A program made the translations under genes and the position numbers. From positions 496,001 to 560,000 of the forward strand of contig JBFXAF010000001.1 in assembly GCA_050184585.1 (NCBI GenBank): a stretch of DNA of 64,000 nucleotides. The letters run 5' to 3'. This document shows, piece by piece, positions 20,601 through 28,407 of this stretch. Positions within the stretch are counted from its first letter, which is position 1, and each line of letters begins with the position of its first letter. Origin of the DNA: JBFXAF01 sp050184585. GTDB lineage: Bacteria; Pseudomonadota; Alphaproteobacteria; Rhizobiales; Rhizobiaceae. The notes under the pieces were generated by a model. That model saw only the letters and a program-made list of their open reading frames with translations. It was not told the DNA's origin and made no database searches.

Positions 20601-21155
20601 GGACACATCAAGGAAGTCGGTTTCGAGCTCTACCAGCAGATGCTGGAGGAGGCGGTGGCCGAAATCCGGGGCACGGGCGACGAGGTCGACGGCGGCTGGT
20701 CGCCGCAGATCTCCATCGGCACGGCGGTCATGATCCCGGAAAGCTACGTGCCCGATCTGCAGCTCAGGCTGGCGCTCTACCGGCGCATCGCAGACCTGGA
20801 TGCGCCGCAGGACATCGACGCGTTTGCCGCCGAGATGATCGATCGTTTCGGGCCGCTGCCGGACGAAGTCCAGCACCTCTTGAAGGTCGTCTACATCAAG
20901 GCGCTGTGCCGCAGTGCCAATGTCGAGAAACTCGACGCCGGGCCGAAGGGAGTGGTCATCCATTTCCGCAAGAACGAGTTCCCCGATCCGGCCGGGCTCG
21001 TCCGCTTCATCGGCGAACAGGGATCCCTGGCAAAGATCCGACCCGACCAGAGCGTGGTCTTCATTCGGGAATGGGCAACGGCGGAAAAACGCTTGTCGGG
21101 ATCGGCGGTGGTGATGACGCAACTCGCGCGGATGGCCGAAAAAGCAGCGGCATAG
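17658..21155 (+). CDS. mfd: transcription-repair coupling factor Mfd
   Basis: An 1165-aa ATP-dependent translocase that removes stalled RNA polymerase and recruits UvrA. It has an N-terminal UvrB-like module, then the RNA-polymerase-interacting CarD-like domain (LSAGDLVVHADHGIGRFVGL) near residues 495-560. The translocase carries Walker A GDVGFGKT at about 645-652, DEEQ box (VIDEEQHFGVRHKE) and motif VI (QLRGRVGRS), followed by the TRCF domain at the C-terminus. Length is normal. The start lies inside the end of sdhE. Confidence 0.97.
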   Translation: MPLIDKIGLTGATGATIVDGVPDGYEAFALAQVSAELAPDRPVIFVARDGQRLPSIVEALAFCARGIPVLELPAWDCLPYDRVSPGPDAAARRLDALAAMSALAERPHRAVILTTANAILQRMPTAAAIRAQTFGAAPGNQVDMNALVARLEGSGFSRVSTVREIGEYAVRGGILDLFAPGAEEALRLDFFGDTLESIRAFDPASQRTIGQRRSMTLQPMSEVALRPEAISRFRRSYIEAFGAPSRDDALYAAISEGRRFAGMEHWLPFFHDRLDTVFDYLPDAPVIFDHLAREAVEERRKLVLDHYEARRAQGDDRAKDAVPYKPIAPDLLYLSSEEVNSATVARSSTEFTPFDTPPASGAIIRHAGARSGRGFEVERADPAANVFDAVVNHIANERAAKRRVIVAGWTEGSLDRLAQILSEHGLGNMKPVASLADAETLGEGECGLAVLPLEAGFETRGLVVVAEQDILGDRLVRRSRKKRRNADFIAEASALSAGDLVVHADHGIGRFVGLKTIEAAGAPHDCLEIHYAGDGKLFLPVENIELLSRFGSDSAEAALDRLGGGAWQSRKAKLKRKLLEMAGQLIRLAAARQMRAAPKMTPADGIYGEFAARFPYEETDDQHNAIDAVLDDLGAGRPMDRLICGDVGFGKTEVALRATFIAAMEGYQVAVVVPTTLLARQHLKTFSQRFSGLPVRVRQASRLVGAKELAETKKGVADGTVDIVIGTHALLGAGISFKNLGLLVIDEEQHFGVRHKERLKELKSDVHVLTLSATPIPRTLQLALTGVRELSLIATPPVDRMAVRTFISPFDPLVIRETLLRERYRGGHSFYVVPRISDLADVHDFLRAEVPELKVAVAHGQMPPGELDDIMNGFYDGKYDVLLSTTIVESGLDIPTANTLIVHRADMFGLAQLYQLRGRVGRSKLRAFALFTLPANRKLTDTADRRLKVLQSLDTLGAGFQLASHDLDIRGAGNLLGEEQSGHIKEVGFELYQQMLEEAVAEIRGTGDEVDGGWSPQISIGTAVMIPESYVPDLQLRLALYRRIADLDAPQDIDAFAAEMIDRFGPLPDEVQHLLKVVYIKALCRSANVEKLDAGPKGVVIHFRKNEFPDPAGLVRFIGEQGSLAKIRPDQSVVFIREWATAEKRLSGSAVVMTQLARMAEKAAA

Positions 21156-21366
21156 GGGCTGTCTCCCGCTTGAGGGTGTGGATCAATTCCGCCACATTGA
21201 AGAATACGTGGCGGCTAAAGTCGAGCGTTTGCAATGACTTGATCCTTCGAGCGCCCGCCTTTCGGGAAGAATTGGTTCACACCGCGTCCCGCGGGCGCAA
21301 ATCGGGTCGCTTCGGCGCCAATCGGACGCCCGTCGAGGTGATTTTGCTCCGGCGGGCGCGCCACGC

Positions 21367-22047
21367 TCAGCCCGCGGTCTCGAACTCCCCACGCGCCTTG
21401 GCCGCCGCGACCTGACTGAGCGCGTCGGCGAGTGCGGAGACATCCTGTGCGCCCATCACCGCGTACTTGCCCTCGATCAGGAAACAGGGGACGCCGCGGA
21501 TCCCCATCCTGGACGCCGTGGCAATCTCTCCCTCGACGGCGACCACGTCGGCGTCGCTTGGCAGCAGGCTGCGCACGACCGCGACATCCATGCCGGCCCC
21601 TGCCGCCGCCTCGACGAGCGTCGCGTGGTCGCCGATGTCGCGACCTTCCTCGAAGTTCATGGCGAACAGGCGGGCGACCAGGACGTTCTGCACGCCGGCG
21701 CCTTGGCCACCGGCCCAGCGGATGACCCGGTGGGCGTCGAGCGTATTCGCGGCGACCTTGATGTCCTCGAAGGCGAAGTGGATGCCTTCGGCCTCCCCGA
21801 GCGGCATGATGCTAGCGTGCATCTGGCGTACCCGTTCCTCGCTGCCGAACTTGCCGACCATGTACGCGCGCCGGTCCATCCCGCCGCGCGGGATGGACGG
21901 GTCGAGCTGGTAGGGACGCCAACGAATCTCGACATCGATCTCGGGGAGGGCGGCGACGGCGGACTCAAGTCGCTTCTTGCCAATGTAGCACCAGGGGCAG
22001 ACCACATCGGAGACGACATCCACCGAGATCGTTACCCGGTTCGTCAT
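21367..22047 (-). CDS. DsbA-family oxidoreductase (FrnE-like)
   Basis: A 226-aa thioredoxin-fold protein with the DsbA-type active site CPWC at residues 17-20 (DVVCPWCYIGKKRLE), close to the N-terminus. There is no signal peptide, so it is cytoplasmic like FrnE/2-hydroxychromene-2-carboxylate isomerase relatives. The cis-Pro loop (GIRGVPCFLIEGKY) and the C-terminal GAQ motif of FrnE proteins are present. The ATG at 22047 follows a GAAGGA site. The frame extends to 22308, but that part overlaps the next gene and lacks homology signals. The 211 nt between it and mfd show no gene. Confidence 0.88.
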   Translation of the reverse strand: MTNRVTISVDVVSDVVCPWCYIGKKRLESAVAALPEIDVEIRWRPYQLDPSIPRGGMDRRAYMVGKFGSEERVRQMHASIMPLGEAEGIHFAFEDIKVAANTLDAHRVIRWAGGQGAGVQNVLVARLFAMNFEEGRDIGDHATLVEAAAGAGMDVAVVRSLLPSDADVVAVEGEIATASRMGIRGVPCFLIEGKYAVMGAQDVSALADALSQVAAAKARGEFETAG

Positions 22048-22066
22048 GGAAGGCACATCCTTCGCT

Positions 22067-23866
22067 TCACTTGTTCGCACGCCACCATGTCGGCAGCTGA
22101 TAGCCATATATGGCGGTTGCTTCCGGATGTTCCAGAAAGGTCCACCGCGCCGTGCGCTGCTCGGGCTGATGATACAGGGGGACGACGTAGGCGCCGGAAA
22201 GCAGGACACGGTCATAGGCCCGCACCGCGGTGACGAAATCCTCGCGACCTCGCGCGGAAAGCATCGCGGCAATGAGAGCATCGATGGCGGGTTCGGCCAC
22301 GCCTGCATAGTTGAACGTGCCGTTCCGGTCGCGGGACGCCGATCCCCACCGGCCGATCTGCTCGGCCCCTGGCGACAGCGACGAAGTGTAGGTCTGGACG
22401 ATCACGTCATAGTCATAGGTCTGCTGGCGCTGGAGATACTGCGCACTGTCGACGGAGCGGATCGAGACGGCGATGCCCAGCTTTTCCAGCGTCCTTTGCC
22501 AGGCGATTGCTATGGCCTGGCCCGCGCTGCCGTTCAGCATGATCTCGAAGGCGAGTGCGTCGCCGTCCTCGCCGACGAGCTGGCCGTTTCGCATGACGAA
22601 ACCCGCTGCCTTGAGCGCGTCCAGGCCTTCGCGCAGGAAATCCCTGTCCCTTCCGGACGCATCGGACACCGGCGGCGACCAGCCGCCTGCCATGATCGCC
22701 GGCGTCACGGCGTCAGGGAAGGGGGCAAGCAGCACCCTTTCCGCATCGCTGGCCGGGACGCCGGCGGAGGACAACTCGGACCCCTGATAGAAACTCTTCG
22801 TGCGGGCGTAGGCGCCGCCGAACAGGTTCTTGTTCGCCCATTCGAAGTCAAAGAGAGACGCGAGCGCGGCGCGCGTGGCCCTGTCACGGAACACCGGCCG
22901 CCGCGTGTTGAGCACAAAGCCGAACATGCCGGCCGGCAAGCCACTGACGAAGGTCTCCTTAACCACCCGCCCGTCGGCGACGGCCGGGAAGTCGTAACCG
23001 CCGATCCAACGACCGGAATCCGTCTCCACATGAAATGACGTCAGCCCCTTCTTGAAGGCCTCGAACAGCGCATTCTCGTCACGAAAATAATTGAGGTGGA
23101 TCTCGTCGAAGTTGTCGAAGCCTCGCTTCGAGGGAATATCCTTCGCCCAGTAGGCCGGGTTGCGCTTGAGGGTCAGCAGCTCTCCTGGACGGACCTTGTC
23201 GACCAGGTAGGGACCGCTTCCTATCGGAGGGGCCAGGGTCGATTTCTGGAAGTTCTCGGCATCCGTAGCGTGCCTGGGCAAGACCGGCATCAAGCCGAGA
23301 ATAAGGGGCAGTTCCCGATCGACCTTGGAGAATGTGAAGCGGACCCCGAGCGCGCCAACCTTCTCCATCGTGGCGATCTTATTGACCGCCGTGGCGTAGC
23401 GGGGAAACCCCTTGTCGCGGAGCAGTTCGAACGTGAATATGACGTCGTCGGGGGTTATCGGGCGGCCGTCGGAGAAACGGGCGCGCTCATCGATGGTGAA
23501 CTCGACGAACGTCCTATCCTCGTCGGTTTCGACCGTCCGGGCCACCAGCGGATAGAGCGTGAACGGCTCGTCGTAGGACCGCGCCATCAGGCTGTCGAAC
23601 ACGTTGTAGCCGAATTGCAGGTCGATGATGCCACGCGCCGCCGCCCCCTGGACAATGAACGGGTTGAGGCTGTCGAACGTACCCGTCACGGCATAGTCGG
23701 CACGCCCGCCTTTCGGCGCGTCGGGATCGGCGTAGGGAAAATGCGCGAAGTCCGCCGGCAGGGCAGGTTCACCGTGCATCGCAAGCGCGTGCCGCGGTTC
23801 CGAAATGGCGGGACCGGCCATCGCCACGGTGAGCAATGCGGTGGCAATCAGAAGGATGCGGCGCAT
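22067..23866 (-). CDS. family-5 extracellular solute-binding protein (YejA-like peptide receptor)
   Basis: A 599-aa periplasmic receptor of the oligopeptide/dipeptide class. A signal peptide (MRRILLIATALLTVAMAGPAIS) precedes HALAMHGEPALP and the SBP_bac_5 fold. The sequence is most like YejA proteins (GFDSLNP-type TGTFDSLNPF, FSDGRPITPDDVIFTFELL). The permease and ATPase genes expected with it (yejBEF) are not adjacent; the next gene downstream is the DsbA-like gene 19 nt away. It may serve a transporter encoded elsewhere. Confidence 0.88.
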   Translation of the reverse strand: MRRILLIATALLTVAMAGPAISEPRHALAMHGEPALPADFAHFPYADPDAPKGGRADYAVTGTFDSLNPFIVQGAAARGIIDLQFGYNVFDSLMARSYDEPFTLYPLVARTVETDEDRTFVEFTIDERARFSDGRPITPDDVIFTFELLRDKGFPRYATAVNKIATMEKVGALGVRFTFSKVDRELPLILGLMPVLPRHATDAENFQKSTLAPPIGSGPYLVDKVRPGELLTLKRNPAYWAKDIPSKRGFDNFDEIHLNYFRDENALFEAFKKGLTSFHVETDSGRWIGGYDFPAVADGRVVKETFVSGLPAGMFGFVLNTRRPVFRDRATRAALASLFDFEWANKNLFGGAYARTKSFYQGSELSSAGVPASDAERVLLAPFPDAVTPAIMAGGWSPPVSDASGRDRDFLREGLDALKAAGFVMRNGQLVGEDGDALAFEIMLNGSAGQAIAIAWQRTLEKLGIAVSIRSVDSAQYLQRQQTYDYDVIVQTYTSSLSPGAEQIGRWGSASRDRNGTFNYAGVAEPAIDALIAAMLSARGREDFVTAVRAYDRVLLSGAYVVPLYHQPEQRTARWTFLEHPEATAIYGYQLPTWWRANK

Positions 23867-24104
23867 CGCGAGCGTCCGGAGTTTCCCAGGATCAATTGAT
23901 TCGAATGGGCAGCCTATCACGACCTCACAGACCTTTTAGAACCACCGCCGATGGCAACCATATGCGGCAATTGGGCTGGATTCTGGCCATTCCAACGTGT
24001 AACAGGCCGCCGACAGTCATCCTGTTGCCTCATTTGGGCAACACCTAGCCACCAACCGGCGGCGAACAGGCCGGTCCGTCACCAATCAAGAGGAAAACGA
24101 GAAC

Positions 24105-24731
24105 ATGGCAACGAAGACCGACGCTTTCCGCCTGATCACGCTGGCGGCAGGCGCATTCGGAGTTCTCGCCGCTGGCGCGGCGCCGGCGTCGTCGCAGGCC
24201 CAGCCGCAGATTCCGCAGGGCTGGTTCAAGGCCTGCTCCAAGCAGGAAGACGTCGATATCTGCAACGTCCAGAACATCGTCATGGCCGAGACCGGCCAGA
24301 TGATCACCGGCATCAGCATGATCGAACTGAAGGGCAAGGTGAACCGCAAGGTGTTCCAGGTTTCGGTGCCGAGCGGGCGCATGGTGCCTCCGGGAATCGG
24401 GCTGCAGATCGATGGCGGAAAGACCCAGAAGCTCGACTATGTGATCTGCTTCCCCGACCGCTGCGTGGCGGAGGCAGCGCTCTCCGACGCGATGGTGTCG
24501 TCGTTTAAGAAGGGCTCCGAGCTGACGCTGACTTCGGTCAACTTCCAGAACCAGCCGAATCCCATCAAGGTCACCCTGCAGGGTTTCACGGGCGCCTATG
24601 ACGGCGACCCGCTCCAGCAGTCCGACATCGAGGACCGCCAGAAGAAGCTCCAGGAGTTCGTCACCAAGAACAACGAGGACTTCGCCAAGAAGCTCAAGGA
24701 AGAGCAGGACAAGGCGAAAGCCGCCAACTAG
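24105..24731 (+). CDS. invasion-associated locus B (IalB) family protein
   Basis: A 208-aa secreted protein. The signal peptide ends near ASSQA (residues 1-32). The IalB fold follows with WFKACSKQEDVDICNV and an ICFPDRC pair; four cysteines (44, 53, 115, 120) probably form two disulfides in the periplasm. The Bartonella namesake is linked to erythrocyte invasion, but the family is widespread in free-living Rhizobiales and the role is unknown. The C-terminus is a charged Lys/Glu helix. The TAG stop (24729-24731) lies inside the first bases of a repeat element, and the likely terminator is 300 nt further on, beyond that repeat. The 238 nt upstream show no gene. Confidence 0.88.
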   Translation: MATKTDAFRLITLAAGAFGVLAAGAAPASSQAQPQIPQGWFKACSKQEDVDICNVQNIVMAETGQMITGISMIELKGKVNRKVFQVSVPSGRMVPPGIGLQIDGGKTQKLDYVICFPDRCVAEAALSDAMVSSFKKGSELTLTSVNFQNQPNPIKVTLQGFTGAYDGDPLQQSDIEDRQKKLQEFVTKNNEDFAKKLKEEQDKAKAAN

Positions 24732-25002
24732 AGCAATGTTCGACCAGATTGGACCGGTTCTGTTTCCCCGATGGCGAGGCGATCCGGCAGGAGAGACGCG
24801 ACGGGCGATGGGGTTCCATCGTCCGAGCGGCTCGACGAACCGGGCGCCCGCCAGCGGGAAACCCTTCGGGCCGGGCCAATTCGGGCCAAATCCTTCGGGC
24901 TCCGGCTCGGCCGATGTACCACATCGACCATCGCCGAAGCCCTCGACTCTGGCCCGAATTCCCTCCGGCAGAACGATTCAATCTGGTCGAACATTGCTCT
25001 AG
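24728..25002. repeat. dispersed inverted-repeat element A, copy 1 (275 bp)
   Basis: Bounded by perfect 24-bp terminal inverted repeats (24728-24751 and 24979-25002), each ending in CTAG. A second copy lies at 31828-32138 in reverse orientation. Apart from a 36-bp indel, the two copies differ at about a dozen positions over about 265 bp. A frame is open from terminus to terminus on each strand: + strand ATG 24736 to TAG 25002 (88 residues, MFDQI...SGRTLL) and a similar one on the minus strand. The other + frames are open too, so openness alone does not prove coding. There is no transposase. It is best seen as a non-autonomous repeat (MITE- or RIME-like). It fills most of the 349-nt gap between the IalB-type gene and hspQ. 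Confidence 0.88.
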
Positions 25003-25030
25003 CAGCGTCCTCAGACCGAACGGATCAGGG

Positions 25031-25055
25031 GAAGGCGGGCCATGCGCCCGCCTTC
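25031..25055 (+). terminator. probable terminator of the IalB-family gene, displaced by the repeat
   Basis: A perfect 10-bp GC-rich stem (25031-25040 with 25046-25055), loop CATGC, followed by TTCGTTTC on the + strand. It lies 300 nt after the ialB-type stop, with element A in between. It would also face the end of hspQ on the minus strand, but no T-tract is present in that direction. Confidence 0.65.
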
Positions 25056-25080
25056 TTCGTTTCGGCAGGGGACGAGCCGC

Positions 25081-25404
25081 TCAATGCTTGAGCGCCGCCT
25101 TCCGCTCGTAGCGCCCATCGGCGGTCTTGTCGAAGAAGTTGCCGACCTGCGGATGCCGCACCGGATCCCCGGAAAGGTCTTCGAGCAGGTTCTGCTCCGA
25201 GACATAGGCAACGTATTCGGTCTCGGCGTTCTCGGCGAACAGATGGTAGAAGGGCTGGTCGCGCCTGGGGCGAACTTCGACCGGAATGGACTCGTACCAT
25301 TCTTCGGTGTTGGCGAATTCGGGATCGACGTCGAAAATCACGCCGCGGAACGGGAACAGGCGGTGCTTGACCACCTGGCCGATCCGGAACTTGGCCGTCT
25401 TCAT
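25081..25404 (-). CDS. hspQ: heat-shock protein HspQ (YccV-like)
   Basis: A 107-aa protein of the YccV/HspQ family (hemimethylated-DNA-binding fold; in Escherichia coli a specificity factor for Lon). The conserved blocks FRIGQVVKHRLFPFRGVIFDVDPEF and PFYHLFAENAETEYVAYVSEQNL are intact. Three ATGs are in frame (25422, 25413, 25404). The last gives MKTAKFRIGQ, the usual start in the family as I recall it. A possible promoter on the minus strand (TTGAAC at 25454-25459, 17-nt spacer, CAATTA at 25431-25436) would leave only a short leader and also favours the 25404 start. Confidence 0.85.
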   Translation of the reverse strand: MKTAKFRIGQVVKHRLFPFRGVIFDVDPEFANTEEWYESIPVEVRPRRDQPFYHLFAENAETEYVAYVSEQNLLEDLSGDPVRHPQVGNFFDKTADGRYERKAALKH

Positions 25405-25430
25405 CGAATTCATTGCTGCCATCCAGCCGA

Positions 25431-25459
25431 TAATTGGCGCAGGCGACCCGCGAGTTCAA
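25431..25459 (-). promoter_or_regulatory. hspQ: candidate hspQ promoter
   Basis: On the minus strand TTGAAC (25454-25459) and CAATTA (25431-25436) are separated by 17 nt, immediately before the hspQ start. The match to a vegetative or heat-shock sigma promoter is partial. The call rests on spacing and position only. Confidence 0.35.
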
Positions 25460-25563
25460 CCCTCCAAGGTGACGACCCGCGGCTTCCGCCATCCGCGATC
25501 AGCGGATATCGAAGTCGCATAAGATATATTATGGAACTTCCCAATGCCCGCCGTCGCGGCCTG

Positions 25564-26031
25564 CTATCGCGCGAGTTCCGCAGTCAGCGCTGCCGCGGCT
25601 TCAAGGAGCGCTCGCGGCTCAGCCGAAAACACGGCGTCATGAGCGCCGGCCGCCGCCCAGACGATCGGCTCCCGCAAGAGCCCCCGATCGGCGAAGGCGC
25701 GGATCGCGACGCGATGGCCGATCGGCGCCACGCCGCCGATCGCGAAGCCGGTCTCGTCGCGCACATGGCGCGGGTCGGCGCGCTTCAACGGTTGTCCCGC
25801 AAGGACGGCCGCCTTGTCCAGATCGAGCATGCTGTCGCCAGGAAGCAGGAACAGGAACAGCGCTCCGGTCTGTTCTCCCTGAAACACCAGCGACTTGACG
25901 ATGGCCGACACCGGGCAGCCGCATTGAACCGCAGCCTCGTCTGCGGTGCGGGTCGACGCGCCCATGCGCCGCACCTCGATGGCAAGGCCAGCGCGCGCGG
26001 CGGCCTCGCGGACGCGTTCGATGCTTCCCAT
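25564..26031 (-). CDS. YbaK/EbsC-family aminoacyl-tRNA deacylase
   Basis: A 155-aa YbaK/prolyl-tRNA-editing-type domain protein. It would hydrolyse mischarged tRNA in trans in the cytoplasm. The family pattern is visible: CPVSAIVKSLVF around residues 39-50, a DLDKAAVLAG segment, and GFAIGGVAPIGH. Which mischarged species it clears cannot be told. It lies 3 nt after the MBL-hydrolase gene and is probably the distal gene of the metG-tatD operon. Confidence 0.88.
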   Translation of the reverse strand: MGSIERVREAAARAGLAIEVRRMGASTRTADEAAVQCGCPVSAIVKSLVFQGEQTGALFLFLLPGDSMLDLDKAAVLAGQPLKRADPRHVRDETGFAIGGVAPIGHRVAIRAFADRGLLREPIVWAAAGAHDAVFSAEPRALLEAAAALTAELAR

Positions 26032-26034
26032 GAA

Positions 26035-26862
26035 CTAATCGGCCGTATGATCTGATTTCATTGATGTTTCGATGACCATTCCGTCAAATGACGGCTCGAC
26101 GTTTTCCGGTGTCTCCCGACGGACGGTCGCATAGTCCAATGGGATGTGCATATGGGTCAGGTAGGCCATTTTCGGCTTCAGCCGCTCGATCCAGCCCAGC
26201 GCCTGACCAAGCGTGAGATGGCTTGGGTGCGGGCGGTACTGGAGCGCGTCGATGATCATGACCTCCAGCCCTTGAAGGCGTCCGGCCGTCACGTCGGGGA
26301 AGTCGCTGACGTCCGGGCAGTATGCGAGATCGCCGATCCTGAAGCCCAACGAAACGATATCGCCATGCGTCTGCGGCAACGGCTCGAAGGTGAGGGGACC
26401 CCCCTCACCTTCCACCGTGACAAGGCGATCGTGATGGATCGGCCTGGCCTGCAGGATCGGCGGGTAGGAGCTGCCCTGCGGCGTTTCGAAACAGTAGCCG
26501 AACGACTGCCGGAGCCGCGTCATGGTCGGTTCGTCGGCGAACACATCCATCAACTTGCGCTGTTCGAGCGCGAAACCTCGAAGGTCGTCTATGCCATGAA
26601 TGTGATCGGCATGGGCGTGCGTGAAGATCGCGGCGTCGAGGTGGCGGACATTCGACCGGAGCATCTGCTCCCGAAAGTCCGGCCCCGTATCGATGACCAC
26701 CCGCGTCGTGCCGTTTGCCCCGATCCGCTCCACCATCGCGGCGCATCGGCTTCGCCGATTGCGCGGTTCGCCGGGGTCACAGCGGCCCCAGTCGCCGGTG
26801 ATGCGCGGCGTCCCCGGCGACGAACCGCATCCGAGGATCGTGAAGCGAAGAATGTCCGTCAC
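26035..26862 (-). CDS. MBL-fold metallohydrolase (PhnP-like)
   Basis: A 275-aa metallo-beta-lactamase-fold enzyme. The metal-binding motif HAHADHIHGIDD and downstream His/Asp ligands (PQTHGD, YCPDVSDF, LTHMH) are present; relatives include PhnP cyclic phosphodiesterases and RNase Z-like proteins. The substrate is unknown. The start is a GTG at 26862 that overlaps the tatD stop by 4 bases (GTGA); the product then begins (M)TDILRFTILGCGSSPG, the family's typical N-terminus. The upstream open frame to 27189 is antisense/other-frame sequence inside tatD. Confidence 0.88.
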   Translation of the reverse strand: MTDILRFTILGCGSSPGTPRITGDWGRCDPGEPRNRRSRCAAMVERIGANGTTRVVIDTGPDFREQMLRSNVRHLDAAIFTHAHADHIHGIDDLRGFALEQRKLMDVFADEPTMTRLRQSFGYCFETPQGSSYPPILQARPIHHDRLVTVEGEGGPLTFEPLPQTHGDIVSLGFRIGDLAYCPDVSDFPDVTAGRLQGLEVMIIDALQYRPHPSHLTLGQALGWIERLKPKMAYLTHMHIPLDYATVRRETPENVEPSFDGMVIETSMKSDHTAD

Positions 26863-27650
26863 GACAGTCCGGCCGGTCGGGGGATTCTGGAGAAGAGGCG
26901 AAAGAAGTTGTCGGTGGTCAGCGAGGCCATGTCGTGCGGCGAAAGCCCGATCGTGTCGGCAAGGACGGCCGCAGTGTGCGCCACATAGGCGGGCTCGTTG
27001 CGCCTGCCACGCATCGGCACGGGCGCCAGATAGGGGGCGTCGGTTTCGACCAACAGGCGGTCGCGGGGGAGATCGGCCGCGATCGCCCTGAGCTCGATCG
27101 AGTTCTTGAAAGTCAGGATGCCGGAGAAGGATACATAGCCGCCGAGGGCAATCCCGGTTTCGGCAAGCGCGCGCCCCGACGAGAAGCAATGAAGGACGAA
27201 GGGAAAGGACCCCTTCCCTGCCTCCTCCACGAGGATTGAAGCGATGTCGGCGTCGGCGTCGCGTGCGTGGATGACCAGTGGCAGACCGGTGCGGCGCGCC
27301 GCCTCGACGTGGACCCGAAAGCCCGCTGCCTGAGCGTCGCGCGGAGATTTGTCATAAAAGTAGTCGAGCCCCGACTCGCCGATGGCGACAACCTTCGGGT
27401 GGGAGGACAACTCGACCAGCCTGTCGGCCGTGACGTCCAGTTCCTCGGCCGCGTTGTGGGGATGGGTTCCGACCGAGCAGAAGACCTCGTCATGCGCTTC
27501 CGCGATCGAAAGGACGTCGGCGAAACGCTTCACCCGCGTCGAGATCGTCACCATGCGCCCGACCCCGGCCTCGACGGCACGGGCGATCACCGCCTCGCGT
27601 TCGGAAGCGAAGTCCGGAAAATCGAGATGGCAATGACTGTCGACGAGCAT
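26859..27650 (-). CDS. TatD-family metal-dependent hydrolase (DNase)
   Basis: A 263-aa TIM-barrel hydrolase of the amidohydrolase superfamily. Metal ligands are in the usual places: DSHCHLDF (residues 4-11), GESGLDY, VIHARDAD, HCFSSG and ETDAPYLAP. TatD proteins act as 3'-5' exonucleases in DNA repair and RNA turnover. It sits between an FkbM methyltransferase and an MBL hydrolase. The metG-tatD-MBL order is common in alphaproteobacteria, but the FkbM gene between metG and tatD is unusual. Confidence 0.93.
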   Translation of the reverse strand: MLVDSHCHLDFPDFASEREAVIARAVEAGVGRMVTISTRVKRFADVLSIAEAHDEVFCSVGTHPHNAAEELDVTADRLVELSSHPKVVAIGESGLDYFYDKSPRDAQAAGFRVHVEAARRTGLPLVIHARDADADIASILVEEAGKGSFPFVLHCFSSGRALAETGIALGGYVSFSGILTFKNSIELRAIAADLPRDRLLVETDAPYLAPVPMRGRRNEPAYVAHTAAVLADTIGLSPHDMASLTTDNFFRLFSRIPRPAGLS

Positions 27651-27653
27651 CGG

Positions 27654-28400
27654 TCAACCCCGGCCGGTCTGGCGGTTGCGCGCCACGACCACATGTTCGT
27701 CGCGGTCGACGACTTCGAATCCGGCAATGTCGAGCAGGTGCAGAAATCCGGCCTCCGAAGACCCGTTGGCCGCGAAGACGTCCGGGTGCAGCTCGATCAG
27801 GGCGATCCGACAGCCGGCAAGCGCGTCTGCGTCATGGCGCAGGACCTCGAGTTCCGCGCCCTCGATATCGCAGACCAGATCATAGGGAAGCTCGATCCGG
27901 TTCGTTTCCAGGATCTGCGAAAGGGTGATCGTCGCCACGTCGACGGTCCCACCCTCTTCCGCCAGCGCCAGGCGACTTCCAAGGAACGCGTCGCTCTGGA
28001 CGAAAGGCGCGCGATCACGGCCATAGGCGACGGCGGCCGACACGACCACGGTGGGCGCGCCGGAACCGCGAGGCGACGTTGCGTTGCGACGGCAATAGTC
28101 GACCAGCAGCGGGTTCGCCTCCACAACGACATGGGCGACACCCGGCGCGAGCCGGGTCGCGGTGGCCGCGCTGATCACGCCGAAAGCGCCGCCCAGTTCG
28201 ACGACCGGACGGTCGCCGCCAATCCAGCGGGCCAGCAGGCGCAGTTCCGGCGCCTCGTAAGTTCCGCGCAGTATGTTGCGCTTCACGTCGTCGGCCCACG
28301 CGGGCAGCATGAGCTCGCGCCCCTCGACGAGATATCGCTGGCCCGCCCACTCCCGGAGGGCTTGCCGTATGCGTCGGATGCGGCGGCTGAGCTTCGACAC
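27654..28400 (-). CDS. FkbM-family methyltransferase
   Basis: A 248-aa SAM-dependent methyltransferase. The SAM-binding glycine loop (VVELGGAFGVISAA) and the FkbM region with DIEGAELEVLRH and LIELHPDVF are clear. Family members methylate sugars or polyketide hydroxyls; the acceptor is unknown. The start is taken as GTG at 28400, 8 nt after the metG stop, giving (M)SKLSRRIRRIRQALREW; longer starts would overlap metG. It lies between metG and tatD in one strand run, 3 nt before tatD, and looks like an insertion into a conserved housekeeping operon. Confidence 0.82.
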   Translation of the reverse strand: MSKLSRRIRRIRQALREWAGQRYLVEGRELMLPAWADDVKRNILRGTYEAPELRLLARWIGGDRPVVELGGAFGVISAATATRLAPGVAHVVVEANPLLVDYCRRNATSPRGSGAPTVVVSAAVAYGRDRAPFVQSDAFLGSRLALAEEGGTVDVATITLSQILETNRIELPYDLVCDIEGAELEVLRHDADALAGCRIALIELHPDVFAANGSSEAGFLHLLDIAGFEVVDRDEHVVVARNRQTGRG

Positions 28401-28407
28401 GCGGCCG

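Noticed and set aside
21156..21366. 86-codon minus-strand frame between mfd and the DsbA-like gene
   Set aside because: Arg/Ser-rich translation, no ribosome site and no recognisable domain. The stretch holds only weak hairpins.
24736..25111. Short open frames in and around element A copy 1 as separate genes
   Set aside because: All are within or run out of a repeat open in many frames. Reported as one repeat with a possible coding frame, not as genes.
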